From: Pedobacter glucosidilyticus
GTDB taxonomy: Bacteria; Bacteroidota; Bacteroidia; Sphingobacteriales; Sphingobacteriaceae
NCBI RefSeq assembly: GCF_002483235.1
Contig: NZ_DLHN01000018.1
Coordinates: 1 to 64,000 of the forward strand
DNA length: 64,000 bases
Reading direction: 5' to 3'
Shown: positions 1 to 8,986 of the stretch, one piece after another
How the letters are laid out: every line of letters begins with the position of its first letter
Position numbering within the stretch: the first letter of the stretch is position 1
Translations under genes and position numbers: made by a program
Notes under the pieces: generated by a model
Told to the model about the DNA's origin: nothing
The model's database searches: none
The model's input: only the letters and a program-made list of their open reading frames with translations

Positions 1-54
1 ACTTTTTGATGTTGGTGATGTCATGTATGTAGTTTAATTTGAAATAACTTACTA

Positions 55-1530
55 TTATTTATCCCAGTTATCTGTACGAAAAGGTACAGCAGGTAAATTA
101 CTTTTATTTTGAAAATTAGTTACCGGATAATTGTGAAAAGCATAACGTAATGCTACTGGATGTTTAACCTCGGTTGCAAAAACAACAACTTTATCTCCTT
201 GTATACGAGCTTCTGCCGGGTAAAACTGTTTATCTTCGCCGGCTATTGAAAAATGATTCGGACTAAAGCCATTTTTAGTTATTAAACCTTTAGAAATACT
301 TTCTTTAGTAAAAGAAACGACAATTTTATTGTCTTTAATTTTGTGGCTTTGATATTGAGGTCCTTGATATTGCACATCCTTAAAACCATAGGTTTTATGA
401 AGTGCTATTTTAGCCAAACGTTGCCCAACTTCTTTTTTTCTTCTCGGATGAATATCATCTGGTTCACCTACATCCATGGTAATGGCCATACCTGTATTTT
501 TTACTTTTAACATAGCTTCTTGTGCTTCTCTAAAAAAAGCATATTCATTTAAAGGATAGCTCTTTTTATTCCAATTAAAAGGTGTCATCTGTACAAAATA
601 GAAGGGTAAATCGCCCTGTTTAAAATCAGAACGCCAACCTTGAAGCATAGCCGTACATAATTTTGTATACATTGCTCTATCCCAAGAATTAGATTCGCCC
701 TGATACCACAAAATACCTTTTATAGATAAGTTTATCAAAGGATAAATCATTTTATTATACATCAAAGATGGCTTATTTGTCAGGATAACACTATCTGGCT
801 GTGTTAGGTATTTGTCTAAATATTTCTTTTTCAGTTGAGCATCAGCTTCTAAAACTTCTCTGGCTGTAAAAGCCTGACAAGAAGCACCTCCGTAAGCAGA
901 AAGCACTAAACCCACCGGAATATTTAGTTTCTCAAAAACATCAACACCAAAATAATAAGCTACACCACTAAAAGCGCCTACCGTTTCTGGACCACACACC
1001 TGCCATTTCGCATCAACAAAAATAGTTTTAGTGCTACTGGTATCTCTTTTAACTTTAAAAAGCCTAATTTTTGAATAATGAGCTTCAGGAATTTCTGTCT
1101 CGTAATCCATCACGCCTTTATGCCAAGGTGGTGCAGGTAGCATCGTCATTTCCATATTAGATTGCCCACTGCAAAGCCATACTTCCCCTATCAAAATATT
1201 GTCTAATTTGATTTCTCCTTTTGCATGTTTAATGATGATATGATGAGCTTTAAAATCTCCTGGTTTAGCTTTTGGAACTGCTAATTGTAGTAACCATTCG
1301 CCCGAAGAACTTGCTGTTGTACTCACTGTTTTACCATCCCAACTCGCTTGTGCACTAATTGGCTCATTTGCTTTTGCTAATCCCCAAATTTTAAAACCTT
1401 TATTTTGTTGCACCACCATATTACTTTGTATAGCAGTTGCTAGCTTAAAAGTTTGTTCTTGAGAATAAACCTGTGTTTGCAGTACAAAAAACAGAAGGCT
1501 ATAAAGCATTTTAAATTTCATATTTACCAT
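55..1530 (-). CDS. Sialate O-acetylesterase-like SGNH hydrolase
   Basis: A 491-residue exported esterase that probably removes acetyl groups from a glycan in the periplasm. A signal peptide (to about residue 24, ending VYSQ) precedes a small beta domain. The SGNH block I motif GQSNM follows, with the likely nucleophile S124, and a later DDIHP segment near residue 357 supplies the Asp/His pair. This layout is typical of the sialate 9-O-acetylesterase family (DUF303), though substrates in that family vary widely, so the true ester is unknown. It is the last gene of the ROK operon and its start overlaps the stop of the upstream lyase by 7 bases, pointing to translational coupling. In-frame ATGs at 1521 and 1512 are alternative starts. 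A longer paralogue sits at 5291-7231. Confidence 0.85.
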   Translation of the reverse strand: MVNMKFKMLYSLLFFVLQTQVYSQEQTFKLATAIQSNMVVQQNKGFKIWGLAKANEPISAQASWDGKTVSTTASSSGEWLLQLAVPKAKPGDFKAHHIIIKHAKGEIKLDNILIGEVWLCSGQSNMEMTMLPAPPWHKGVMDYETEIPEAHYSKIRLFKVKRDTSSTKTIFVDAKWQVCGPETVGAFSGVAYYFGVDVFEKLNIPVGLVLSAYGGASCQAFTAREVLEADAQLKKKYLDKYLTQPDSVILTNKPSLMYNKMIYPLINLSIKGILWYQGESNSWDRAMYTKLCTAMLQGWRSDFKQGDLPFYFVQMTPFNWNKKSYPLNEYAFFREAQEAMLKVKNTGMAITMDVGEPDDIHPRRKKEVGQRLAKIALHKTYGFKDVQYQGPQYQSHKIKDNKIVVSFTKESISKGLITKNGFSPNHFSIAGEDKQFYPAEARIQGDKVVVFATEVKHPVALRYAFHNYPVTNFQNKSNLPAVPFRTDNWDK

Positions 1531-3464
1531 TGGTTTAGAGATTGACTTTGAGTTTGGCTATGAGCTTTGCGAGGAGAAAAATCTACCTGAATAGCCCCTT
1601 CCTGAATACCTGCGATACGGATAGCTAGCTTTTGGAAACCCTCATTTACAGAATTTTGTGTTAATGGAAAACTATGAACAGGTAAGTAAGTAGCTGGCAA
1701 AACCTCAAATTTAGCATTTGATGGCCCATTAATGTGAGCATACATTTTCTTTTCCCCGATACTTAAAATAGCTGTTTTACCATCTTTTGATAGCTTTATT
1801 TTAGCTTTGGTATGCATGCTCCACCATAGGTTTGATGATGAGCGAGCTTTAAATTCATCTCTAATGGTGATGACCTGCTGATGTCTGTCTAATTTGATTC
1901 CACGGTGATAGCTTTCTACATCTCTGCTATAACAATCACTTAAATTTAAAGTATAAAAACCTCTTTCTGCATTGGTTTGATGTTTCAATAAAGTAGCTTC
2001 ACCTTTAGGATTTTGATCTGGACGATGATCAGGATTAAAAACCAAGCAGTTTTTCCCTTCTGCTCTTAAGCGATAAAAATGCCATCTTCCGGCTTCTTTG
2101 GGTTGGCTAGGCATGTCTAGATAATCTGGCAGGGTAGTTTTGCTAAAATATCCCGGAAAAGTATAATTATCTCTACCTAAATCTCCATAAGCCCAAACTT
2201 CACCCAAGCCTTGAATATCAAAAGTTCCAGCATCTAAATGCCCATGATTAGCGTCATTTTTACCGCCATGCATAGCTACATATAAACCCTTAGCTTCCCA
2301 GTTTTCCCTTAAAGACATCAACTCTATTCCGCGGATATAATTATCTGTTGGTAAGACAGCTAAAGGCGATGGACCGTTAACCATATCTGGTTGGTAATAA
2401 ATCATATCCATCCAGGTAACTTGTTTATTCTCTAAACATAAATCATACTGTAGTTTGGCTAAAGCCTTATCCTGATAGCGCTTTGCGAACCAAAAAAACG
2501 TGGTACTTCTTTTATTTTTCAAAGGGTCATCGCCGATGCTTAAACTGGTTACCGGCCCTGATACATAAAGTGGAAACCATCCGGTTTTTTTAAAACCGGG
2601 AGCTTCATCTAAAGCATAAGTAGTACCCAACACCCTTTGCATACTTTCAAGCGCTATGGTGGTGTACATTAAACCATAGCTCCAATACATTAAACCCTCT
2701 TCGCTTTGTCCATCGGGTTCAAAGGAATTGATATAATAAGGTAAAGCATTGGCAGCCAAAGCGGTAATATAACTCATGAGCTGAGGATCATCCTCAAACA
2801 TGGCTAAAGCTGCCATGATGATGCCTCCGTTACAGATCCCATTCCAATTATGATGTGCAGTATGCCACCAAATTCTTTTCTCCATTTGAATTTTGGCAGG
2901 CATCAATACATGCTTCATAACTGCTGCTTTTAATTTTGATTTTTGCTCGGCCGATAAATAATCGTGTAAGCCATCATAAGCTAAAGCGAAGTTAAAACCA
3001 CCTATTCCGGCATCTAAAAAATGACGATTAGCGCCCCATTCTGGGTAATCAATAAATTTTTCTAGCTGTGCCCAAGCTCTATCAGCGTAAGCTTTATTAC
3101 CTGTAAATTGGTACATCATCACTAAACTTGGCAATTGCGTTGCAAAATTATGGATAGATGGTATTCTTAGTTTAGCGGCATCTAAAGCATAAGTTTGAAC
3201 AGGTTCTTTTAATACTTCCAGTGCTTTTTCTTCTAGAGCGGCATAAGCAATTTTCACAATGGGGTCTTGTTGTTGATATAAAGCTTTTACCATTTCTATA
3301 TCTTGCTTATTAAAAAATAAACGATTATGCTGATTATTTAAACCAGTTTTTTGAAAACTTTCTTGTACTTGTAAAGCCGTTATTTGTGCACTAAGTGTTG
3401 TAGCAAAACTTGTAAAAGCTATAACAAAGCAGGCAAATAAGATTTTTATATTTCGAGTTAACAT
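1524..3464 (-). CDS. Heparinase II/III-like polysaccharide lyase
   Basis: A secreted protein of about 646 residues with an alpha/alpha-toroid followed by a beta-sandwich, the heparinase II/III layout. Visible landmarks are an HHNWNGICNGG segment in the toroid and an HGGKNDANHGHLDAG segment in the sandwich, where lyases of this fold place catalytic and metal-binding His/Asn residues. It resembles the 776-residue protein at 25103-27433 along its length but lacks that protein's IPT domain. The ATG at 3464 is preferred over the one at 3503 because it gives a clean signal peptide (MLTRNIKILFACFVIAF) and has AAGGA just upstream. The substrate is not readable; a uronic-acid glycan is likely by family. 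It sits in the ROK operon, 20 bases after the previous gene. Confidence 0.8.
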   Translation of the reverse strand: MLTRNIKILFACFVIAFTSFATTLSAQITALQVQESFQKTGLNNQHNRLFFNKQDIEMVKALYQQQDPIVKIAYAALEEKALEVLKEPVQTYALDAAKLRIPSIHNFATQLPSLVMMYQFTGNKAYADRAWAQLEKFIDYPEWGANRHFLDAGIGGFNFALAYDGLHDYLSAEQKSKLKAAVMKHVLMPAKIQMEKRIWWHTAHHNWNGICNGGIIMAALAMFEDDPQLMSYITALAANALPYYINSFEPDGQSEEGLMYWSYGLMYTTIALESMQRVLGTTYALDEAPGFKKTGWFPLYVSGPVTSLSIGDDPLKNKRSTTFFWFAKRYQDKALAKLQYDLCLENKQVTWMDMIYYQPDMVNGPSPLAVLPTDNYIRGIELMSLRENWEAKGLYVAMHGGKNDANHGHLDAGTFDIQGLGEVWAYGDLGRDNYTFPGYFSKTTLPDYLDMPSQPKEAGRWHFYRLRAEGKNCLVFNPDHRPDQNPKGEATLLKHQTNAERGFYTLNLSDCYSRDVESYHRGIKLDRHQQVITIRDEFKARSSSNLWWSMHTKAKIKLSKDGKTAILSIGEKKMYAHINGPSNAKFEVLPATYLPVHSFPLTQNSVNEGFQKLAIRIAGIQEGAIQVDFSPRKAHSQTQSQSLNQW

Positions 3465-3484
3465 GGTTCCTTGATAAATTAAAT

Positions 3485-5284
3485 TTAGTTTAATAAATCC
3501 CAATTGCCAGCATAATAAGCTTTATCTATGCTTTGGAGTAATTTTTTATCCTTCTTAACTTTTGCCTCATAGCGCATATCTTGATACAGATAGAAATTTA
3601 GCCAATAACCAAAATCATACTTTTCATGTAAAGAATGGGGCTGTAAATAAAAAGCATAGTGGAAAGTATTGATATTAAATTTCTTAGCTTTTTCTACAGC
3701 TTTTTGGGCTTTTAACCACATATTCTCCGCAACAGTATTAAAAATAGCTTTAAAATCTTGGTAAGAAGTTTCTGCTGTGTTGATGAGGGCTTGTTTATCA
3801 TCAATACCTAAAGCAAGAAGGGATATTTTATCTTCAAAAACTTTATCGCCATCTAAATCATATTCTAGCTGGTCTATAAAACCATTTTTATCGGTATCTG
3901 TGTACTTTACGGTTGCAAATTTATCTTGCGGTCTTTGCAAACGATCTCTCCCCCATCTATCATACTGGCCACCAAAACCTTGGAAAGAGTATGCGGTTTG
4001 GTCTATACGCCAAGCGCCCCACTCGGCACCGTACAAATGTATTCTACCATCAAAAGCACCTATATATAATTTACCTTTACCAGAATTATCCATATCAAAC
4101 TCGCCACGGTCGCCTAAAGCATCAGCTTGTTTATTATGGTCTAAACCACCTTTTTCTACCCCTATGGTAAAAATATCTTTAGGGTCATAAAACTCTACCC
4201 GCTCCCAACGGTTACAATCATCATCTTCATCAAAAACTATACGACATTCTTGCCAATCGCCTTGTTTATAAGTCATGGCGTAGGCTGTATCTCTATCTGG
4301 GTAAAATAAAGTATCGATACTTCTCCATCTGCTATCGTCAAAAAACTTGTTAGCCTCTGGCAAAGCTTTTAAACTTTTGAAATGATGCCCTTGATCTTGA
4401 TAGCTGAAACCTTTTCCTTTAAAAAGCATACTCATATCAAAATCAAACTCGTTACCGGGGCCGTTATCATTGTCCAAATCCCAGGTGATGGCAGCATAAT
4501 CTATCCTTTTAGTAAAGATGATATCAATATCTTGAGGGACTTTATCAAAGCCGTTTTGGGTATTTTTTGTTGCTGAGGTATCTCTAAAATGAGGCGTATC
4601 TACCAAGCGTATAGCCATTTCGGTAAGTTTATCTCCATCCTCATCATAAAAAATAAACGGATTTTCCCAGTTGTAGCGTAAATCATCTATCCTAAAGCTA
4701 GAACCATGCATTTTAAGAAAGGTAGAATTGCCGCTATAATCGTAAAAGAAATTGGCGTGGCCGTTATGCTCCCAAGCTTGCATAGCTATTTTGTTCCAAT
4801 CTACATAGTGCATAATATTGTCTTGATCATCATCTAAGACATACATAAAATCTGCCCCCCAATCAAAATAGTTACGCACTTTGGTGCCAGCATTACTTAC
4901 AATCAATTGAATATCGGCTTTGCCGTTTTTGTCTTCATCGGCCCAATCTAGGCTAAAATCATGCGGACCAGCAAATTTGCCATCTTTGTTTTTATCTATC
5001 AGTAAGCAATCGTCTACGGTATCGCCTTCTTTATCGCCATATTTCATGTTGTCGTTATCATCAATCCATAGGATTGGGATTTCGCCATTTAATAAAGCTC
5101 TTAAAATATCAGGATCACCGTCTTTATCTAAATCTTCATAAGTAATATTGGTGATGCTAGGCACAAAGCGCCAAGGCAATAATTGTGTGTTTTTATTCCA
5201 ATAGGGAATGCTATTTTTTTGCGCCCATGTTTGGGTAACGCAAAGGATGAATGCTATGCAAAAGATTCTAAATTTTGTAAACAT
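3485..5284 (-). CDS. Exported Asp-rich protein of unknown function
   Basis: I do not recognise this 599-residue protein. It has a signal peptide (cleavage near TWAQ, residue 22). It also has many short Asp/Asn-rich stretches resembling calcium-binding loops, for example DLDKDGDPD, DKNKDGKF, DEDKNGKAD and DTDKNGFID. These recall EF-hand-like, dockerin-like or FG-GAP loops but are irregularly spaced. Many Trp and Tyr residues lie between them, as in carbohydrate-active proteins. It is sandwiched between an acetylesterase (6 bases away) and a lyase in one operon, so a role in binding or cutting the same glycan is likely. No catalytic residues can be named. It could be a founding member of an uncharacterised PUL enzyme family. 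Confidence 0.7.
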   Translation of the reverse strand: MFTKFRIFCIAFILCVTQTWAQKNSIPYWNKNTQLLPWRFVPSITNITYEDLDKDGDPDILRALLNGEIPILWIDDNDNMKYGDKEGDTVDDCLLIDKNKDGKFAGPHDFSLDWADEDKNGKADIQLIVSNAGTKVRNYFDWGADFMYVLDDDQDNIMHYVDWNKIAMQAWEHNGHANFFYDYSGNSTFLKMHGSSFRIDDLRYNWENPFIFYDEDGDKLTEMAIRLVDTPHFRDTSATKNTQNGFDKVPQDIDIIFTKRIDYAAITWDLDNDNGPGNEFDFDMSMLFKGKGFSYQDQGHHFKSLKALPEANKFFDDSRWRSIDTLFYPDRDTAYAMTYKQGDWQECRIVFDEDDDCNRWERVEFYDPKDIFTIGVEKGGLDHNKQADALGDRGEFDMDNSGKGKLYIGAFDGRIHLYGAEWGAWRIDQTAYSFQGFGGQYDRWGRDRLQRPQDKFATVKYTDTDKNGFIDQLEYDLDGDKVFEDKISLLALGIDDKQALINTAETSYQDFKAIFNTVAENMWLKAQKAVEKAKKFNINTFHYAFYLQPHSLHEKYDFGYWLNFYLYQDMRYEAKVKKDKKLLQSIDKAYYAGNWDLLN

Positions 5285-5290
5285 GCTGGC

Positions 5291-7231
5291 TTAATTAAGA
5301 GGTTTATCGGTTCTAAATGGCGAGGCTGGCAAACCTTCTTTATTATAAAGATTTGCTCCTTCAGGATTATCAGCCCAAGCGTAACGTACAGCAACAGGAT
5401 TTTTAATATTTGGATGAGAAACTTCTACCCTGTTATTTTTAATGACAGCATTTGCCCATACAAAATTTTGAGCATCAGCACTGATAGCGAAATATCTTAA
5501 AGCTTTACCATCTTTAGAGATTAAGCCGCTGCCTGTATGGGTGAAATATAAAATAAGCTTATCGCCTTTTTTCTTCATCTTTTGATAGATGGGGCCCGAG
5601 TGGACAATTTTCTCTTGATAAGCTATTTTTTGTGCTGCTAGGGCTAATCTTAGACCTACATCTTTTTTATTTTGAGGATGGATATCATTCCACTCGCCAA
5701 TATCATAAGTTACCGCCATCCCGGTTTTAGGTAATGATAAGGTAAAGAGCTGTGCCTCTCTAAGCTCTGCCCAGTTGCTAGCCGAAGGCTGAGGCTTAAC
5801 CGCTAAATAATTGGGTAACTGAACGTATAAAAAAGGAAAATCTGCTTGTTTCCATTGCTTACGCCAATCATTAATTAAAGCAGGAAAAAGTTGCTGATAT
5901 TCTTTCCCTCGGGCACTATTAGCCTCCCCTTGATACCAAATTGCACCTTTTATAGGGTATGGCGTTAGTGGTGCAATCATTCCTTTATATAAAACCGCAG
6001 GCATATAAGCCAAATTGGTAGTTGCTGGTGCTGGCTTTGCGGCAACACCTAATTGGTATTTCCATGTGCCAGTTAAATCAATAGTTTCGCCTTCTATTTC
6101 TATTTTATAAGGCTTATCTTTTACAAAACCTGGTGGCGCTGCTACAGCCAAAGCCCTTACAAAAATGCTGTTTTTACCCGGTTTAAGGATATTTTCTGCC
6201 AGCTCATAAACACGAGGCTTATGTTTGTCTTGCGTATTTCCTACTAAAATGCCGTTTATCCAGGTAGAATCTTGGTTATAGATATTACCTAAATAAAGTA
6301 AAGCTTTTTTACCTGCTAAAGCAGCTGGAATTTCAATATCTCTTTGATACCAAACCACACCTGCATTTACATTTTTAAAGATCTCTTCCGTCCAAAAAGC
6401 AGGTAATTTGGTGCTAGGCCAATCTTGAGTATGGGTTTGTGCACTTGCCCAGTTTAAGCCATTGGCTAATTGCCCTTTATCTTGTTCTTTGATGTTTTTA
6501 AACCATTGGGCGGTTGCTTCTTGGTCTTTATTTTTTACTTCTTGCAGGTATTGGGCTGATTTAAACTGATTTACCGTTGTTGTAAAATGAGGGAAGTTTT
6601 GTAAACCTTCCTCGCTTAGCCAAGCCTCTGCAGGTGTACCGCCCCAAGTAGCATTGATTAAACCTATGGGTACTTTATATTTTTGATACAATTCTAAGGC
6701 AAAGAAATATCCGGCAGCTGTAAAATTGAGCACATTTTGCGGATTGGCTTCTTGCCAGCCTTCGGTTGCTGTAACATCTTGAAGAGCTGTAGTGAAAGAA
6801 AACTTTTTTACCACTTCAAACTGTCTTATTTGCGGATAATTGGCCGCTGCAATTTCTTTAGCATAAAGCGTTTGGGCTTTAAACATTTCAAACTCCATGT
6901 TAGATTGTCCAGAGCATATCCAAACATCACCTATTAAAATATCATCAATAAGGATGGTATTTTTAGCTTTTAGCTGCATTTGATAAGGTCCGCCAGCCTC
7001 CATAGCAGGTAATGTTAAGGAAAACCTTCCATCTGCTTGGCCTTCTGTTTGGTAGGTTTTACCCTTAAAGGTGAGGGTAATTTTTTCGCCTGCATTGGCC
7101 CATCCCCAAATATGGATAGGTTTATCTCTTTGTAAAACCATGCCCTTGCTTACTAAAGCGGGTAGTTTAACATCGGCGAAAGCCAAAAAAAAGAAAAAAC
7201 AATTGATGAAGCTTAATAAAAACTTTTTCAT
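5291..7231 (-). CDS. Sialate O-acetylesterase-like protein with inserted jelly-roll domain
   Basis: A 646-residue exported esterase of the sialate O-acetylesterase family. A signal peptide (to about residue 19) and beta domain lead into GDVWICSGQSNM with the likely nucleophile S110, and a DIGEWNDIHPQ segment near the C-terminus carries the Asp/His pair. Between the two halves, around residues 280-400, lies an extra domain resembling the sugar-binding jelly roll of GH2 enzymes (VVWYQRDIEIP, LYLGNIYNQDSTWINGILVG). Such an insert is known in long members of this family. The gene is second in the ROK operon, 3 bases after the kinase stop. With the shorter paralogue at 55-1530 it implies a substrate carrying acetyl esters at more than one position. 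Confidence 0.85.
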   Translation of the reverse strand: MKKFLLSFINCFFFFLAFADVKLPALVSKGMVLQRDKPIHIWGWANAGEKITLTFKGKTYQTEGQADGRFSLTLPAMEAGGPYQMQLKAKNTILIDDILIGDVWICSGQSNMEFEMFKAQTLYAKEIAAANYPQIRQFEVVKKFSFTTALQDVTATEGWQEANPQNVLNFTAAGYFFALELYQKYKVPIGLINATWGGTPAEAWLSEEGLQNFPHFTTTVNQFKSAQYLQEVKNKDQEATAQWFKNIKEQDKGQLANGLNWASAQTHTQDWPSTKLPAFWTEEIFKNVNAGVVWYQRDIEIPAALAGKKALLYLGNIYNQDSTWINGILVGNTQDKHKPRVYELAENILKPGKNSIFVRALAVAAPPGFVKDKPYKIEIEGETIDLTGTWKYQLGVAAKPAPATTNLAYMPAVLYKGMIAPLTPYPIKGAIWYQGEANSARGKEYQQLFPALINDWRKQWKQADFPFLYVQLPNYLAVKPQPSASNWAELREAQLFTLSLPKTGMAVTYDIGEWNDIHPQNKKDVGLRLALAAQKIAYQEKIVHSGPIYQKMKKKGDKLILYFTHTGSGLISKDGKALRYFAISADAQNFVWANAVIKNNRVEVSHPNIKNPVAVRYAWADNPEGANLYNKEGLPASPFRTDKPLN

Positions 7232-7234
7232 GCT

Positions 7235-8119
7235 TTAATTATCCTGAATAATTTCTTGTGCCGCCCACAAACTTGCTGCACCAATTAGAGCTGCTTCTTC
7301 TTTTAGCTGTGATAAATAAATAGGTAAAAGCATATCATGATGGATAAGAGCTTGCTCTACTTCACTTTTAAAATAAGGGAAAGCGTTGGCTATGTTTCCT
7401 CCTATAATAACAACTTGTGGGTGGTCTATTTTAATACACTCGACCAAAAACTGCCCTAGATTTGAACCAAATTCTTTAAAAACTTGCTGTGCAGCAGGGT
7501 CTTGCTCATAAATTTCTGCTAATGCTTTTACATCTTTAATAGCATTGCCTGTTAGCTGCTGATAACGGTTAACACAAAAACGGGTAGAAATATGCTCTTC
7601 GGCGATGCTATCTTTAAAAGGGAAACACCATAGGTTGGCATCATCAGCCGCACCTTCGTGATAACGGGCGGTACCTAAACCTGTACCTAAGGTTAAGCCT
7701 ATAACATGCTGATAACCTTTTGCAGCACCAGAGAAAACTTCGCCTTGTAGAAAGCAACCTGCATCATTCATCATCCGAATGTTAGCACTGTTACAATGAA
7801 GCCTTTCTGCCAACATTTCCTTGATGTTTAAACCATAAAGGGCATCAAATTTAGATAGGCCTTTAATTTTACTGATACCTGCTTCATAATCAAAAGGGCC
7901 AGGCATAGCAAGACCGCAATAATGGATGGCTGTGGTATGTTTAGCTATGGTATCTTGTATACAGGCCACCCAAGCATCAACAATTTCTTCTGGACTGCCA
8001 TGAGGGTTAACCCTTTCTCTGCATAAGGTTTGGGCTACTAGCTCTTGCGTTTCTAAATTAATTAAGGCTGTTGTAATGTGTGAACCGCCTATATCTGCAC
8101 CTAATACTATATTGCTCAT
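7235..8119 (-). CDS. ROK family sugar kinase
   Basis: A 294-residue cytoplasmic ROK-family protein. The N-terminal phosphate-binding motif GADIGGSHITTAL (residues 7-19), the LAMPGPF segment and the LTLGTGLGTA motif are clear. The ROK zinc motif (CGxxGCxE) is not visible; an Asp/Glu-rich KDSIAEEHIS stretch stands in its place. It lacks the N-terminal helix-turn-helix of ROK repressors, so it is a kinase and not a regulator. By family it would phosphorylate a hexose or hexosamine such as glucose, N-acetylglucosamine or N-acetylmannosamine released by the locus. It is the first gene of a five-gene operon, but its leader is unusually long (about 170 bases from the -7 element) because a repeat element lies in it. 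Confidence 0.88.
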   Translation of the reverse strand: MSNIVLGADIGGSHITTALINLETQELVAQTLCRERVNPHGSPEEIVDAWVACIQDTIAKHTTAIHYCGLAMPGPFDYEAGISKIKGLSKFDALYGLNIKEMLAERLHCNSANIRMMNDAGCFLQGEVFSGAAKGYQHVIGLTLGTGLGTARYHEGAADDANLWCFPFKDSIAEEHISTRFCVNRYQQLTGNAIKDVKALAEIYEQDPAAQQVFKEFGSNLGQFLVECIKIDHPQVVIIGGNIANAFPYFKSEVEQALIHHDMLLPIYLSQLKEEAALIGAASLWAAQEIIQDN

Positions 8120-8137
8120 TTGTTATTTCTCGGTTAT

Positions 8138-8261
8138 GAAACTGTCTTAAAAAAATTGCATCTGTCAAATGGAGAGGAATCGAAATGTTTTTTGATATAC
8201 TCAAAAAAAGTGGCTTCAACTCCGCACAGCCTGACATAAAATGATGATTTAAGACAGCCCC
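8138..8261. mobile_element. MITE-like palindromic element in the ROK leader
   Basis: A 124-bp stretch without coding sequence is bounded by imperfect terminal inverted repeats: GAAACTGTCTTAAA at 8138-8151 and the complement of GGGGCTGTCTTAAA at 8248-8261. The interior is itself an imperfect palindrome (GTCA-n-GGAG-n-GAAG type arms around 8165-8235), so the whole could fold into one long hairpin. It lies between the promoter (8289-8355) and the ROK start at 8119. No clear target duplication is seen. Similar ends occur in the element at 16184-16298, which suggests a common source. Confidence 0.55.
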
Positions 8262-8270
8262 ATAATTTTA

Positions 8271-8299
8271 GTCAATTGGTTTATTTTACAATAATAAGC
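8271..8299. repeat. 29-bp exact direct repeat, copy 1
   Basis: Positions 8271-8299 are identical to 9550-9578. The repeat covers the -7 element and the start of the leader of two promoters, so it marks duplication of a promoter region and not only a protein binding site. On the minus strand it lies just downstream of the direct-repeat operator. Confidence 0.85.
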
Positions 8300-8355
8300 G
8301 ATTAAACACTTACCTATTATGTACTGTAGTTTCTATAGGGTGTACATGAGTCTCA
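8289..8355 (-). promoter_or_regulatory. PUL promoter site A (ROK operon)
   Basis: Read on the plus strand, half-sites TGTACTGTAGTTTC (8320-8333) and TGTACATGAGTCTC (8341-8354) repeat with a 21-bp period. A -7-like element, TATTATTG on the minus strand, lies at 8289-8296, with 23 bp between it and the nearer half-site. The same design occurs at six other promoters in the window. The direct-repeat geometry suggests an AraC-type activator. This site drives the ROK, esterase and lyase operon. Confidence 0.75.
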
Positions 8356-8452
8356 AAAAGTTAATAGAAGGGGTAATTAGCGTATTTATAGAGCGGATAA
8401 CTAGCCATAATTTAAATAGCATAATTTTTTTATAATATAATTTAAGTGGAAT

Positions 8453-8980
8453 TTAGTTTAAGTGTATTTGCAGGCCTATTCCTGACTGTAAAGCGTGAAT
8501 TTTTGTACTAATACCTTTTACATTCTGAATTGAGTAACCTATATTAAATTCTAATCCAATGCGCTCATTGAAATAAATTACAGGACCTGCCAATAAAGAG
8601 TAAGTATTTTTTGTTGCCCCTCCGTCACCGAATGACATGAAATATTCAGGCTGTATAATGATGTTATAAAGAGAATTTGATTTTAAAAAATAATATCTTG
8701 AAAAAACACCTAAATCAAAATATTTTATATTTAATTGTGAGTAATCTTTATAAAGATAAAAACCAGGTTTTACTCCAAGTGCAAGCTGGTCTATAAGAAA
8801 ATATCCTATATCAGCTTTTGAATTAATTATTGTTGAGGTCCTACTAAATACTTCAAAATGGGTATTTTGGGATGTAAAATCTATACTACCTCCAATTAAC
8901 CAATTCCCTTTGTTAATTTGGCTAAATGAGATATTATTAGAAAATAAAAAGAGTATTATGCTACAAACAAATAATTTCAT
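8453..8980 (-). CDS. Small outer-membrane beta-barrel protein
   Basis: A 175-residue protein with a signal peptide (to about residue 20, NISFSQ) and alternating hydrophobic/polar strands rich in Tyr and Phe, as in eight-stranded porin-like barrels (outer membrane protein beta-barrel domain). It begins INKGNWLIGGS after the signal peptide and ends in a strand with LQIHLN, a typical barrel C-terminus. The neighbouring broken gene (8987-9534) is a close paralogue with the same beginning and ending. The function is unknown; an envelope role linked to the PUL is plausible because the pair shares the PUL promoter design. The gap between the two genes is only 6 bases. Confidence 0.7.
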   Translation of the reverse strand: MKLFVCSIILFLFSNNISFSQINKGNWLIGGSIDFTSQNTHFEVFSRTSTIINSKADIGYFLIDQLALGVKPGFYLYKDYSQLNIKYFDLGVFSRYYFLKSNSLYNIIIQPEYFMSFGDGGATKNTYSLLAGPVIYFNERIGLEFNIGYSIQNVKGISTKIHALQSGIGLQIHLN

Positions 8981-8986
8981 ACTGTT

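Noticed and set aside
1524..3503. Longer start at 3503 for the heparinase-like lyase
   Set aside because: The 13 extra residues precede a normal signal peptide, and the ATG at 3464 has an AAGGA site just upstream.
3777..4190. Plus-strand open frames of 85-137 codons opposite the Asp-rich protein
   Set aside because: They are shadows of the minus-strand gene, with no ribosome site, no signal and no family resemblance.
7235..8119. ROK gene considered as the PUL repressor
   Set aside because: It lacks the N-terminal helix-turn-helix of ROK repressors and has a normal kinase start.
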